A stretch of 64,000 nt of DNA from Nitzschia sp. pyKryTriq1 (Eukaryota; Bacillariophyta; Bacillariophyceae; Bacillariales; Bacillariaceae). The DNA is taken from NCBI GenBank assembly GCA_956465555.1, contig OY101121.1, positions 2,070,722 through 2,134,721 on the forward strand. Reading direction: 5' to 3'. A program made the translations under genes and the position numbers. The notes under the pieces are model-generated. The model did no database searches. It had not been told where the DNA came from and saw only the letters and a list, made by a program, of their open reading frames with translations. Positions 27,958 to 37,668 of this stretch are shown here, one piece after another (positions within the stretch are counted from its first letter, which is position 1; each line of letters begins with the position of its first letter).

Positions 27958-29031
27958 ATGTCAACGGACGACCGCGACGACGACAAAGAAGAAAATGCAC
28001 AAAAAACATATCTTGTCACAGGTGCCAACCAAGGTTTGGGACTCGAGGCAGTGCGACAACTGGCACTCTTACCACAAACGAAACGAGTGTACATGGCCTG
28101 TCGGACCGAATCCAAAGCTTTGGCGGCCATCAAAAAGTTGGTCGAGGAGAACAGCAGTAATAGACGTATTGACAAGAATAAACTTGTTTTCGTCTCGTTT
28201 GATGCTTCTGACAGTAAGGAAATGATTGCTAAAAAAATATCACAGGGGCTTCTTACTTTTCCCAAGAAGGACAAGGACGAGGAGAAGAAATTGCGATTGG
28301 ATGGTCTTTTGTTCAATGCTGGCGGCCTGGGTCATGATACGTCTGGCAAACCCACAGGACCGAATCAAATCCTGGATATGTATCAGATAAATATACTCGG
28401 CCACATTCACCTCTTGGAAGCACTTTTGAAAATAACAAGAACACAGAAGGCTCAATTATCGTGTCAGCACCAGCAGCACGCCACGACCACCACCATTGTG
28501 GTTTCAGGATCCGAAGTCGCTCGGGGAGTGCCTTCTTTGGGCTCGCCAGCCCCCAAACTTCCGAGGACCGAACAAGAATATAGGGCGCTACTACAGGGGA
28601 CGGCATTTCGGCGATTTGATGGTGCGAGAGAATACAATCATGTCAAGGCCATGACGGCCTTGTACTGGGCAGCCTGGGCGCGACGAAATCCTGGTTTTCG
28701 CGTCTTGACGGTCAGTCCGGGAATGACGCAAGGGACATCCTTAGGGAAGCACAAGAGCATGCCTGCGATAGCAAGAGCTTTCTTTCCACTTTTGTTGGCT
28801 GTCACGGGAGCTTTGGGAACCTCTCATTCCGTGGAAGTGGGCGCCAAGCGTTACGTGGATGCCTTGACAAATAGAAAAGGCAGCGCTTTCGAGGGGATGC
28901 CCAGCGGGTCGTTTGCCGCATCGGCACTCAAGGGGACTTGTGGCCCTGTCAGCAATGAACAAGGGCCTGTTTTTATCGATACGGTTGTTCAGGATGCTGT
29001 GTTTGATGCAGTTCGTTCAGTTGCTGAGTAG
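27958..29031 (+). CDS. Short-chain dehydrogenase/reductase
   Basis: 357 residues from the ATG at 27958. Classical SDR features: cofactor motif TGANQGLG (21-28), NAG at 120-122, active-site Ser in VVSGSEVARG (about 183-185) and YNHVK with Tyr226 and Lys230. The layout, with a long segment between Ser and Tyr and an extended C-terminus, resembles the protochlorophyllide-oxidoreductase/retinol-dehydrogenase/WWOX-type branch. VYMACRTESKA after beta-2 has Arg in place of an acidic residue, which favours NADP(H). No targeting signal seen. Substrate unknown. Some insertions (KDKDEEKK, CQHQQHATTTT) are lineage-specific loops. Confidence 0.9.
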   Translation: MSTDDRDDDKEENAQKTYLVTGANQGLGLEAVRQLALLPQTKRVYMACRTESKALAAIKKLVEENSSNRRIDKNKLVFVSFDASDSKEMIAKKISQGLLTFPKKDKDEEKKLRLDGLLFNAGGLGHDTSGKPTGPNQILDMYQINILGHIHLLEALLKITRTQKAQLSCQHQQHATTTTIVVSGSEVARGVPSLGSPAPKLPRTEQEYRALLQGTAFRRFDGAREYNHVKAMTALYWAAWARRNPGFRVLTVSPGMTQGTSLGKHKSMPAIARAFFPLLLAVTGALGTSHSVEVGAKRYVDALTNRKGSAFEGMPSGSFAASALKGTCGPVSNEQGPVFIDTVVQDAVFDAVRSVAE

Positions 29032-29720
29032 AAAATGCACCAGCCCAGGCAAGTTATTAAAATAAGTGCGTGCTGGCGGCTCCATTGTTCGACGACCCCT
29101 AAAATAAAGTAGCCCAGCTGGTCGACCATACTAACTGCTACGTACGACGAAGTACTGGTACGGTGGTCGTCGTTGGCGATTGACCCAACAAGTGAGTAAG
29201 TCGTACATCTATGGAACCAAACGACGAAGACGAAGACGGGTAGTATAGTTTCGGCTTTGCTATTACTACCCTGTGCATGTGTGCAATCAGTAGGTACAAT
29301 AAGTATAGTACATTACTGTATAATAAGTCTTCTCTCTCTCTCCTCTCTCTCTCTACATACAGGTAGAGAGGATAGTTTTGTCTTGAAAAGGAGGATTGTG
29401 TACTTCGTACAGTAGTACGGTACTCTAGTACACCGGTAGTCTTTCACACCAAAAGTACCAGGTACAATATACCGGTATGGTACTGTATTACCTGCTAGTA
29501 TCGATGATACTTCGACTAACCGGAACAAAAAATACTAAACTGGGTCTGTCCTTCGAGCGATGGCGGGAAAACTGCCCAAGATCGCAAAGATCTTCTTCCT
29601 TTGCGGATTGTTTGGACATGTCAATCATCTTGCTAATGCGACGACCGACTCCCGTGAAGTACGGGTACGTGCAGTGCGAATGCATAATGCATACTTCTCG
29701 GATTGCATCTCAGGAACATA
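29032..29720. other. Intergenic with CT-rich repeat
   Basis: Holds a TCTCTC-type simple repeat at about 29326-29353 and decayed GTAC motifs. The open frame at 29477-29773 overlaps the LRR gene in another phase and is not supported. Confidence 0.5.
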
Positions 29721-32021
29721 ATGTCATCCTTGGAGGAACGAGTGCGAGTGCTGGTCCGACCACCCAACGATAAGGTGTCCTACTCTTCCGCAGTGGTTCG
29801 CGCGTATGATGATGTTGACGTTGATGCTGATCGCTTGTCGTTCGCCACGACGAGCGACGGCAGCAACCAATACCACAAGCACGTGACCATGTCACAATTG
29901 CTTGAGGAAATCCGGACGCTTCTACGACGAATGCAATGTCAATCCAGAGAGAAAGAATGTACCTATTGCGGTCGACTAGGGAGCCACTGGCCCCCGCTCC
30001 AGCTGCAATTTGGATCCAGCAGCAACACCACCACCACCACCGCCGATGGACGATTTCTGGAAGATTCATCATCACCATCTGGGCGGCGGGGAACCCCACC
30101 AACAGCTTTGTGCACTCTGACCTTTTCCAAGCACTTTCGCTCGACCATTTGTACCTCTACGATCAATCTTCAGATTAGAGCTTTTGGATATACAGAAGCT
30201 GAACTTTGGCAAGCAATGGCTCCGATGATACATCGTATCCAACTTTCGTCCCTTCCACCGACCATGAACGCCGACGATGAAGCAGCAACTATACAAGTTC
30301 TCGAATTGAGGGCCAAGGGACGAATACCCAAGAATTCCTTTCACGGCGACGATGATGATAATTGGTTGAACGATGACGGTAATTCTTCTCTCGGCGGCGG
30401 CGACGACGACGACGACGACGAACGAGCGAAGAAACATGAAGAAGACCCCGTTGGTCCATCAGCTCTGCCACTATTCACACCTACCGAGCTGGAAACGCTG
30501 CTGACAATCTTGGTTCGATCGTCATCGTCACCACCTACTTCCTCCAATCATTTACAAATTTTGGACTTGACACGATGCTCCTTTGAAAATCTTTCGTTTG
30601 ATCTTTTGTTTGATGCTATTGCACAAAGTCCCGCTCTTGTCGATGTCAGCCTGAAAGATTGTGATCTCGCGACTACTTGTTTGCGGAGAAGTGACGAAAA
30701 TTATTTTACTACTAATGATTTGAACGGCTCAAACGCATCGTCGTCATCTTGCTTGAGAGATTTGACAATCACAGGATGTGTCCTCGGTGAAGATGCTATT
30801 CAATGCTTGCGTCGATTGCTGTTGAATACTACCCAACGACTGCAACATCTCGTCCTGGTCAAAAACGACTTGCCACTCCATGCTGGCAAAGTGGTGGCGG
30901 AGAGTTTGATGGATCATATCTCGTTGGAAAGCTTGAACCTTTCGGGCCTGGATGGTGGCAAGGATGCTATCGAAGCTATTGGCCGTTTGCTGCAATCATC
31001 TCCTAACAGTACTGTCTGCCGTACTACGAGCCTGAAGCGCTTGAACCTGTCGGAAAATCCACAGCTCATCGACGTGACTCCTCTTGCTCGCGCCTTGAAA
31101 ATCAACACCACCTTGATGGAACTAGATCTTTCTCTCAATCGACTGGTGAATATGGGTGCTCTAGCGGAAGCACTGTGCCAGAATCACCAGACGACGCTGA
31201 AGCGCCTTGTATTGTCCAAAGTCATTTTGGAAGACGACGATGATAATTCTTCGGATGACGATGGCGACGAAGGCTCGCCCACTCCGAGTATTAGCGTGGA
31301 ACAATCCACAGATACAGAAACGAAATCTCATTGTTGCTCCTTCTTTGCGGGCATCGCGAATACCAAGGTATTACAATTTCTGAACCTCTCTTACGTTCAG
31401 CTTCCCGTGAGCTCCATGAAGGAGCTTGCCGAAAGTCTACGCCACAATAATAGTAGTGTTCAATCACTGCAACTGAATGATTTGGACCGAAGCTTTGAGC
31501 CGGCCGAGTTGCACTTGCTATTTCAATCTCTCCGCGACAATACGACATTGAAATCTTTGGAAGTCGGACGCAATCCATTGACAATAACGGATATCGAGGC
31601 TCTAGTATCGTCCTTGGTGATCAATAGGTCCTTAGAGGCTTTGACGTTGAGCGGCTGTGATTTGACGGACGACCTCCTGCTACCCTTGGCTCACCGACTG
31701 ACCGACTTTTGGCTGATGGAGTTGGATCTCAGCTTCAATGCGATTGGAAAGCTGAGCGTCGGCGCCTTGCTACAGAACTTGCGCTCTAATAGCAACAAAT
31801 ATCGTATCCAATCGATGGCCCTCTACAATTCGTGTTGGAGCATCGGCGGTCCGACGAATTTCGAGTGCGATGGATTTGCGCAAGAAAACACAGAGATTCA
31901 AAATCTTTTGCGAGCTCATCGAGGATCTGGATGGGCCTTTCGAATAGAACATTACGGTCAGGGGAAGGATTTTACCCGACTATACCAGCTATTACGCAAC
32001 GAAGTTTTCTGCCAGAGTTAA
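29721..32021 (+). CDS. Leucine-rich repeat protein (RNI type), 766 aa
   Basis: ATG at 29721. The first 260 residues are not recognised and include acidic loops (DDDDDDE). From about 270 to 720 there are repeated ribonuclease-inhibitor-like LRRs: LQILDLTRCSFENLS, LRDLTITGCVLGED, LQHLVLVKNDLPLHA, LESLNLSGLDGGKD, LKRLNLSENPQLIDV, LMELDLSLNRLVNMG, LEALTLSGCDLTDD and LMELDLSFNAIG. No F-box, NACHT or kinase domain was seen. RNI-type LRR proteins of stramenopiles are large, mostly uncharacterised families acting in protein binding. Intronless. Soluble by sequence. Confidence 0.85.
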   Translation: MSSLEERVRVLVRPPNDKVSYSSAVVRAYDDVDVDADRLSFATTSDGSNQYHKHVTMSQLLEEIRTLLRRMQCQSREKECTYCGRLGSHWPPLQLQFGSSSNTTTTTADGRFLEDSSSPSGRRGTPPTALCTLTFSKHFRSTICTSTINLQIRAFGYTEAELWQAMAPMIHRIQLSSLPPTMNADDEAATIQVLELRAKGRIPKNSFHGDDDDNWLNDDGNSSLGGGDDDDDDERAKKHEEDPVGPSALPLFTPTELETLLTILVRSSSSPPTSSNHLQILDLTRCSFENLSFDLLFDAIAQSPALVDVSLKDCDLATTCLRRSDENYFTTNDLNGSNASSSSCLRDLTITGCVLGEDAIQCLRRLLLNTTQRLQHLVLVKNDLPLHAGKVVAESLMDHISLESLNLSGLDGGKDAIEAIGRLLQSSPNSTVCRTTSLKRLNLSENPQLIDVTPLARALKINTTLMELDLSLNRLVNMGALAEALCQNHQTTLKRLVLSKVILEDDDDNSSDDDGDEGSPTPSISVEQSTDTETKSHCCSFFAGIANTKVLQFLNLSYVQLPVSSMKELAESLRHNNSSVQSLQLNDLDRSFEPAELHLLFQSLRDNTTLKSLEVGRNPLTITDIEALVSSLVINRSLEALTLSGCDLTDDLLLPLAHRLTDFWLMELDLSFNAIGKLSVGALLQNLRSNSNKYRIQSMALYNSCWSIGGPTNFECDGFAQENTEIQNLLRAHRGSGWAFRIEHYGQGKDFTRLYQLLRNEVFCQS

Positions 32022-32077
32022 AAATCGTTCCTTACAAGCTACAAAGTTGTTGACAATAGTAACATCAGCCAATATTA

Positions 32078-33583
32078 CTACTGCTTATTATTGTTATTAT
32101 TCAGTAAGTAATCTTCTACCTTCCATACTCGTTCCTGCATGAATTGAACAAACCATTGTTGTAGTCGTTGTTGCCTCGCATCCAACGCCTCGGGACCTTC
32201 GTTCATGATACGTTCCAAAGTGGATTCCAATAGCGTCCAATTGTTCAGTATGACAAAGGGCAAATTATCTTGCAACAGTTTAAAATGATCCTCCGGGTGT
32301 TCGATCACTTGCTGTATTTGGGATAGTAGAGCTTTATCATCCACTTTGGCAGTATTGGTATTGGTATTGGTATTGATATGATGATGATATCGCAAGGCCG
32401 ATTCCAAAATCGGTGCCAGAGCGTTGGGACATTTGTGCGTTTGATATTCCGAATCGGCGACGACCATTACCGGAATGCTTCCCATCCATATACTTTCATA
32501 GAATCGAAAGCATTCGGGATTGTGCCCGGTCGGTGAGAGGGTAAATTTCGACTTGGACAAAATTTCGACATAGGCACTGGAATTGACGTGAAAGACGGGA
32601 TGCATCTGGCGTCGCCATTTTCCTGGAATTTGAATAAAATAAGAATGATCATTGTTCTTGGCGGCGGAGGCACTGGAAGAATATCGAGGGGAGTTCAATA
32701 GCATGTCTTTGAGCTCTTTGCGAGAGGGACTGGTACTTTTGGAAAAGATAGCATTGAATATAAGAGGACGTTGGGATGTTTTTATCATGCCTGTTGTTGA
32801 AGCTGTTGTTGCTACTGCAGATGATGGAAGAATCTTCCGCATCTCCAATGTCGTCATCGTCGTTCCCCCATTATGATACCGTTCGCGAAAGGCTCGATCA
32901 AAATCGTAGCGAGGACCCAAGGGAACAAAGAGTTCCTTTTCATTATTACTATTGCTGGGAGACGACAAAGACGTCGACAATGGTTGTTGTTTGAAATAGT
33001 GTCGAATATCCCCTTGCTGCTTACAATATTCATCATTGATAATCCATGTTTTGCAGTGTGGAGCATGTTCTTGCCGAATTTCTTGTAGTCCCTTTGGATT
33101 GGAAACCAGCAAACACGCTGATGACGATGATTTTTCGCTGGCGAGTCTTTGCAATCGTTGAGGATCGTTGGTAAAATCAAACCATTCCACCTTGTAGTTA
33201 TGCCGACCGTAGAGTTCCAGTTGTTGGGCCTCGAAAAACGAAAATCCCCAGTCTTTCCATCCACGCTTATCCACCATGACTGCAATGGTAATATTATTAT
33301 TCCTTTTGGATTCTCCTCCTCCTCCGCCACTCAACGTCCCGCCTGCTAGTAGCAGTGATGAGGATGCTGACGACGATGACGATGACGATGACGAAAAGGA
33401 CGGAACATCGCCGGGAGACACTTCCACTGTTGCAAACCCTGGAACCACTTTCGAGGATAACCAAATAGAATGAAACGACGCCAGGACCGACAACAGTACA
33501 AGTACCACGGATCCCACGAAACAGGCCCAGTTATTGATATTGCGACGGAACCGTCTCGCCACCGACGAAGACGTCAGAGCCAT
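32078..33583 (-). CDS. GT47 (exostosin/RXYLT1-like) type II membrane glycosyltransferase
   Basis: Intronless, 501 residues; convergent with the LRR gene, 56 bases between stops. Short basic cytosolic head, single TM anchor (about 19-41), Ser/Gly-rich stem to about 95, then a catalytic region. The conserved GT47 block SKFTLSPTGHNPECFRFYESIWMGSIPVMV (about 355-385, split as SKFTLSPTGHNPECFRFYES and IWMGSIPVMV) matches exostosin and RXYLT1/TMEM5, where the Glu of the FYES motif sits in the nucleotide-sugar site. Golgi localisation is inferred. Donor and acceptor are unknown; RXYLT1 transfers xylose and exostosins transfer GlcA or GlcNAc. Asn/Ser homopolymer runs are typical of the organism. Confidence 0.88.
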   Translation of the reverse strand: MALTSSSVARRFRRNINNWACFVGSVVLVLLSVLASFHSIWLSSKVVPGFATVEVSPGDVPSFSSSSSSSSSASSSLLLAGGTLSGGGGGESKRNNNITIAVMVDKRGWKDWGFSFFEAQQLELYGRHNYKVEWFDFTNDPQRLQRLASEKSSSSACLLVSNPKGLQEIRQEHAPHCKTWIINDEYCKQQGDIRHYFKQQPLSTSLSSPSNSNNEKELFVPLGPRYDFDRAFRERYHNGGTTMTTLEMRKILPSSAVATTASTTGMIKTSQRPLIFNAIFSKSTSPSRKELKDMLLNSPRYSSSASAAKNNDHSYFIQIPGKWRRQMHPVFHVNSSAYVEILSKSKFTLSPTGHNPECFRFYESIWMGSIPVMVVADSEYQTHKCPNALAPILESALRYHHHINTNTNTNTAKVDDKALLSQIQQVIEHPEDHFKLLQDNLPFVILNNWTLLESTLERIMNEGPEALDARQQRLQQWFVQFMQERVWKVEDYLLNNNNNKQ

Positions 33584-33805
33584 TATTTTGGATCTTTTTT
33601 GCGGAATGAGTGAGTTAGTGAGTCGTCGTCAGTCAGTCAAGCCCCAAACGACCCTTAGAGCCGTATTTCTCTTGTAATTTATGTTGTATTTTATCGGTGT
33701 ATGACCATAGCGTAGTCTTTGAGCACCCAGTAGAGGAGGAGGCAGAGCAATTAGACTTCTTCGAAGGCGGATCCCAATGATGAGGCGACAAGGATTTCAC
33801 AATAA
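33584..33805. other. Unique flank left of the duplicated block
   Basis: No gene seen. Homology with the second locus begins at about 33806. Confidence 0.5.
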
Positions 33806-33859
33806 TCACTCATCTGTACTGTAGTAGTGTCATTCGTGGGCGAATGGCGAATGAAGGGC

Positions 33860-33866
33860 TATATAA
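33860..33866 (+). promoter_or_regulatory. TATA box (TATATAA)
   Basis: TATATAA about 214 bases before the ATG of the duplicated gene at 34080, conserved at 57615-57621 in the other copy at the same distance. The leader between has no in-frame coding signal. Confidence 0.45.
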
Positions 33867-34079
33867 TGCACTTCAGGTTCCTAGAGCCAATCAAATCACG
33901 ATCCAAAGGGCGAAACCGGCGAACAGTGCAAACCATAACAAAGCAAACCGTACATCAACGGCCATTCACACAACAAAACAAGAACATCATCGCTCACATT
34001 GCTTGGATTTCACCCCACAATTTCCGAATTGACCCACTTTGTTGAACACAACATCATTGCTAATATTGCTACTATCACC

Positions 34080-35066
34080 ATGATTTCCATGATCACCATC
34101 ATTGTTTCCTACCTCGTTGCCATTGTTGCTTCAGCCATTCTTGTTGCGTCCTTCCTTTGCAAGAAGGCCATCGTCGCTCATGCTCGTCCTGTCGCTTCGT
34201 CGGATGAAGTCGTCGTCGCCGCGGACGACGTCGACTACAGCGCTATTCCTTCCATCCGATCATTCGCTCCCATTGTCATCCCGACCCGCCTCTTCAATGG
34301 TATCGAACGTTCTACGCCCGGATCAAAGACCCGAAAGATCCGAATTGGCCACAACACGCCCCTTTCTGTCTTCGATATCCCCGTCTACGCCGTTCACATG
34401 AACGCAAGCGCCGCGAAACAGTACCAAGCTTCGTGGCGACCCAATTTGTCCTCGATCGCGGAGCTTCCTCAACTCCCCGAAAATGGCTTCATGGCTGTCG
34501 GTGAGGCTCCTTCTGCGCCCACCAAGAAGTTGCTTCCAGGACCCAAGAACTTATACTGGGAACTCTGTCGCGAGGCCGATCTTGCCGATGAGAAGAAGAC
34601 GCTCTTTGGTTTTGAAGAGCCAGTTTCGTCCAATGTTTCGAAGAATGTTCCATCCGCACCTTTGAAGAGAAAGAAGGGCGATGTTACGAAAAAGGATCGA
34701 TTTGGTTTTGCTTCTGTCCATCATTTTTGGACTTGCGCGACCGACGATGGCGAGTATTCGGCGCCGGCGGAAGAAGAAAGTGTTGTCGTTGTCGCGGATG
34801 AAGTCGACGACTTGACCTCGCCATTTCCTGATGCCGAATTGGACTTGGAAGACGAAGATGATAATGATATGGAAGATGAGAACCGCAGCGACAACAATGA
34901 AATTTCTATTGTCGACGAGACAACTCCCATTGTTCTTCGTCGATCACCTCGTTTGGCCGCCCGCCAAAATGAAACGCAAGATGTTGTCTCGTCGTCAGAA
35001 TTGTTGGGTCTCGTTTTTTTGAATGGTCGACGACGATCCCTTCGATTGATGCACCGCACTTGTTGA
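34080..35066 (+). CDS. Unknown single-TM acidic protein, duplicate 1
   Basis: 328 residues, intronless. Begins with a strongly hydrophobic segment (1-27, MISMITIIVSYLVA...) ending in CKK, so it is a signal anchor or cleaved signal peptide. The middle contains DIPVYAVHMNAS and LLPGPKNLYWELCREAD stretches and no known domain. A Ser/Glu/Asp-rich region (about 235-285) precedes a basic end with two related motifs, RRSPRLAARQ and RRRSLRLMHRTC. It is one of only two fully intact ORFs duplicated between the loci (partner at 57835-58827). The two proteins differ by about a dozen residues and a two-residue insertion in the TM region. Not recognised; conservation of the frame in both copies suggests selection or recency. 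Confidence 0.75.
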   Translation: MISMITIIVSYLVAIVASAILVASFLCKKAIVAHARPVASSDEVVVAADDVDYSAIPSIRSFAPIVIPTRLFNGIERSTPGSKTRKIRIGHNTPLSVFDIPVYAVHMNASAAKQYQASWRPNLSSIAELPQLPENGFMAVGEAPSAPTKKLLPGPKNLYWELCREADLADEKKTLFGFEEPVSSNVSKNVPSAPLKRKKGDVTKKDRFGFASVHHFWTCATDDGEYSAPAEEESVVVVADEVDDLTSPFPDAELDLEDEDDNDMEDENRSDNNEISIVDETTPIVLRRSPRLAARQNETQDVVSSSELLGLVFLNGRRRSLRLMHRTC

Positions 35067-36155
35067 TTGTTTTGTTGATGAATTACTATGTTTGCTTGAC
35101 TATGATTGCTGCTTGACTGTTTTTGCTTGAATTGTTGGGATTTGTTTTTTTGCTTCGAACGGAAAGGTCCCTCGTCGAGGATCCATTCACCACCAAGATT
35201 TATTGATTTACCTCGCCAGCACATGATCGATTGATTGTTGTTTCTTTTCGTCTTCGGTCCTCTCGTTTCTCTTCGACTATCATATGTGAGCCTCGTTAGT
35301 CCGTCCTAACCACCACGGCAGGGTTTTATAATTCACATCAATATGATTTTCACGAGAATGATGACACTACGAACGATGATAGAGATCAACTGTTTCACAT
35401 CGCATCTACGCAATAATGGCAACCACCACCACCACCACCACCACTACTACTACTACTACCTTATTTGTTTGTAATTTTTCGAATAGATCTATTTATCTGT
35501 ACAGCATTTCCATTTTCTTCCGATCTTGCTTATTTTTAATTTAGATTCTGCCTTTCGATGAACAAGTGCTAGAGGATCAACGCGCATTCTGCGTATCGCG
35601 ATCGATCAATCAATTACTCGTCTTTTCTCGCATTTCAAATTCAATCTCCTCCTCACCGTCATCGTCCAGCAAACCCCGACGTTCTGCCATCGCGCCTGTA
35701 TCTTCCTGCAGAATACCTGCCCGTGGTACACCAGCCGCCGCTGAAGAGTTGTTTCGACCATTGAGCTTTTTCTCAAAATTCACGGCAAACATTTGTGGAG
35801 CCGCCGACATTCAGATGCAAGACATCAGAATCTTTTCCGGCATTCGGAAACTCTTCTTCACACAAACGAAGTCGCCTGTCAAACTCTTTCTCTCGCTTGG
35901 TCAAATCTTTTTCTTTTGATTGAACGAGACCCATTAGTTGAGCCAAAGCCGAGGGGATATCACTTTCACTTTAGGTTTCGGAGACAGTCATGCTTCATAG
36001 GCTTTTGTCGAAGCTACCAAAATAATGAGGTCTTTTCTATCTTGGTACACCCCACGATCACGAAATATCGGAGTATGCACGTTGTTCCGAAAATATAATA
36101 CTCCCATCCAATCGCAAAAGTCTCACGGGATTGGTCCCACCAGTATGTATTTTAT
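35067..36155. other. Non-coding part of block A with CCA/CTA repeat
   Basis: Contains an ACC/ACT triplet repeat at about 35421-35459 whose length differs from the other copy. A relic frame is listed separately. The plus-strand open frame 35566-35919 is an antisense shadow without features. Confidence 0.5.
35773..35934 (-). pseudogene. Relic with BTB/T1-like motif, copy 1
   Basis: A 53-codon minus-strand frame from ATG at 35934 contains a charged coiled-coil run (KDLTKREKEFDRRLRLCEEE) followed by DVLHLNVGGSTNVCREF and then a stop. HLNVGG is the opening of the BTB/T1 (KCTD) fold, normally followed by about 90 more residues that are absent. The frame upstream is closed by a stop. Also present at 59546-59707. 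Probably the broken start of an old BTB gene; an exon of a spliced gene is the alternative. Confidence 0.4.
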
Positions 36156-37322
36156 TCACAGCCACTCGATCGTCTTTTTGGATAGCGTGTATTCCTTAAC
36201 GTCTCCGTCTTTGTAGCGAACACGATGTTTGCCCGTTGTGGGATCAAAATTGTCCACGATGCCCTCATAGAATGTTCCCTTGGCCCAGCGCACCTTGAGT
36301 GCCCGACCAATGAGACTTTCTGGTGGTGCTGACCAGTCCACTGTACCAGTACCGGTACTGCTGCTAGCAGATATTGTTCTCGTCTCGTTCTCTTTTGCTG
36401 TCATTTCATAACTTTCTCGAAGATTGGTAGCCAGTTGAGACCATTCGGAGGAATTCGTCACATCAGTGGATTTCTCAGGACCGTAGACGAGCAAGACGGC
36501 ACAATAATAGATCGTACCACCACCACCACCACCACCACCACTTTTGTCCCGATGGGGGGCTCCACTCAACCAACGAAGAGCCGTTTCGGAATCCACTGGT
36601 TGACATGTATCATCGTCAATCAATGTCCAGGAGGATTGTGACGCTGACGATGATGCCGACGGAGAATTATTATCATGATTGCATATGGAAACCAAAGTAA
36701 CGTAGTGCCCCTCTTCGTCAATGAAATCATCATCTTCGCTGACGTGAAGAATGCCACCCTTGAGCTGCAAGTTACCACTACTACCACCACTACTACCACC
36801 ACCACGAGATGATGAAGACCACAACAACCATTCTGATAAATTCAGCTGCGTAGGTATTGCCATTCCTCGTGGATGTCTCCAAATTCGTTCCCCCTCTGCC
36901 GTGTAGGAAAATCGATCCAAAGTCAGAAAGAAGTAGCGTGGAATTTGTAGAATTTGCATAGATTTGGTGGTCATCCAGTCATCGCCCACCACCACCCAAA
37001 AAGGATCGTCCGCAGCAGCAGCAGCAGCAGCAGTGATATCCTTTGAAAAATCATCGCCATCGCCTACTATTTGTCGTTCTTCTGTATTCAAGTTTTTGGA
37101 TTGCGACTCCCAATCATATCCCTCGAGTCGACTCCCAGCAGTGCCTTGACATAGATCTCGTAAAGCACTCTCGACCGAACATTCTTCTTCTTCTTCTTCA
37201 TCCTTATTCGTAGTAGTAGTTGTTGTTGTAGTAGTTTTACCACCCGACAGGGACAACGGAAAAGGACACGCCATTCGTTTCTCTTTGCCATACTTTCGTC
37301 GAATCAGCAACACAGAGGAAGT

Positions 37323-37354
<32 letters not shown>

Positions 37355-37668
37355 CACGTTTCGATAATCGTTTTCTCCCACAAATCAGTTGTCGCGTTTG
37401 TCCACTCAGCACCAATTAGTCCACTACCGCTTTCCAGGCACTACCTGTACCTGTACCTGTACCTGTACTACCACTGTTTGTGCTTGTAATTTTACTTCTT
37501 GAAGAAGAAGAAGAAGAAGCACGCGAGAGTATTTGCCAGAGCTGGTAGACGGCCGTCGAAACATCTCCCACATCTTGTCGATTCAGCAAACGAGCCTCAT
37601 CTCGTTCCAACAAGTCAAAGAATTTCGTAGGATCCAATGGTGCTGGTGGCGGCGGCGGTGAGGCAGCG
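36156..37668 (-). pseudogene. Truncated USP/Tudor gene (copy of 59929-61857)
   Basis: Collinear with the C-terminal three quarters of the intact ubiquitin-protease gene. Two lesions are visible. A TAA at 37416-37418 replaces the Tyr codon of the intact copy (VVDYLVLSG becomes VVD-stop-LVLSG). At 37668 the sequence switches to the transporter block, so the N-terminal part with the catalytic Cys box is absent. The IPRYFFLTLDRF, GHYVTLVSICNHD and Tudor-like segments remain. Downstream ATGs could still make a fragment, but without the Cys it could not be a protease. Confidence 0.9.

Larger units (their letters stand above)
33806..37668 (+). repeat. Segmental duplication block A, copy 1 (copy 2 at 57561-61474)
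   Basis: Nearly identical to 57561-61474 apart from microsatellite length changes and scattered substitutions. Carries an intact acidic TM-protein gene and a broken USP gene. The right edge is the fusion to block B at 37668/37669. The left edge is approximate, with two mismatches in the first 30 bases. Confidence 0.92.

Noticed and set aside
35566-35919. 117-codon plus-strand ORF conserved in both copies
   Set aside because: Conservation is explained by the recent duplication; substitutions change residues freely and there is no domain.
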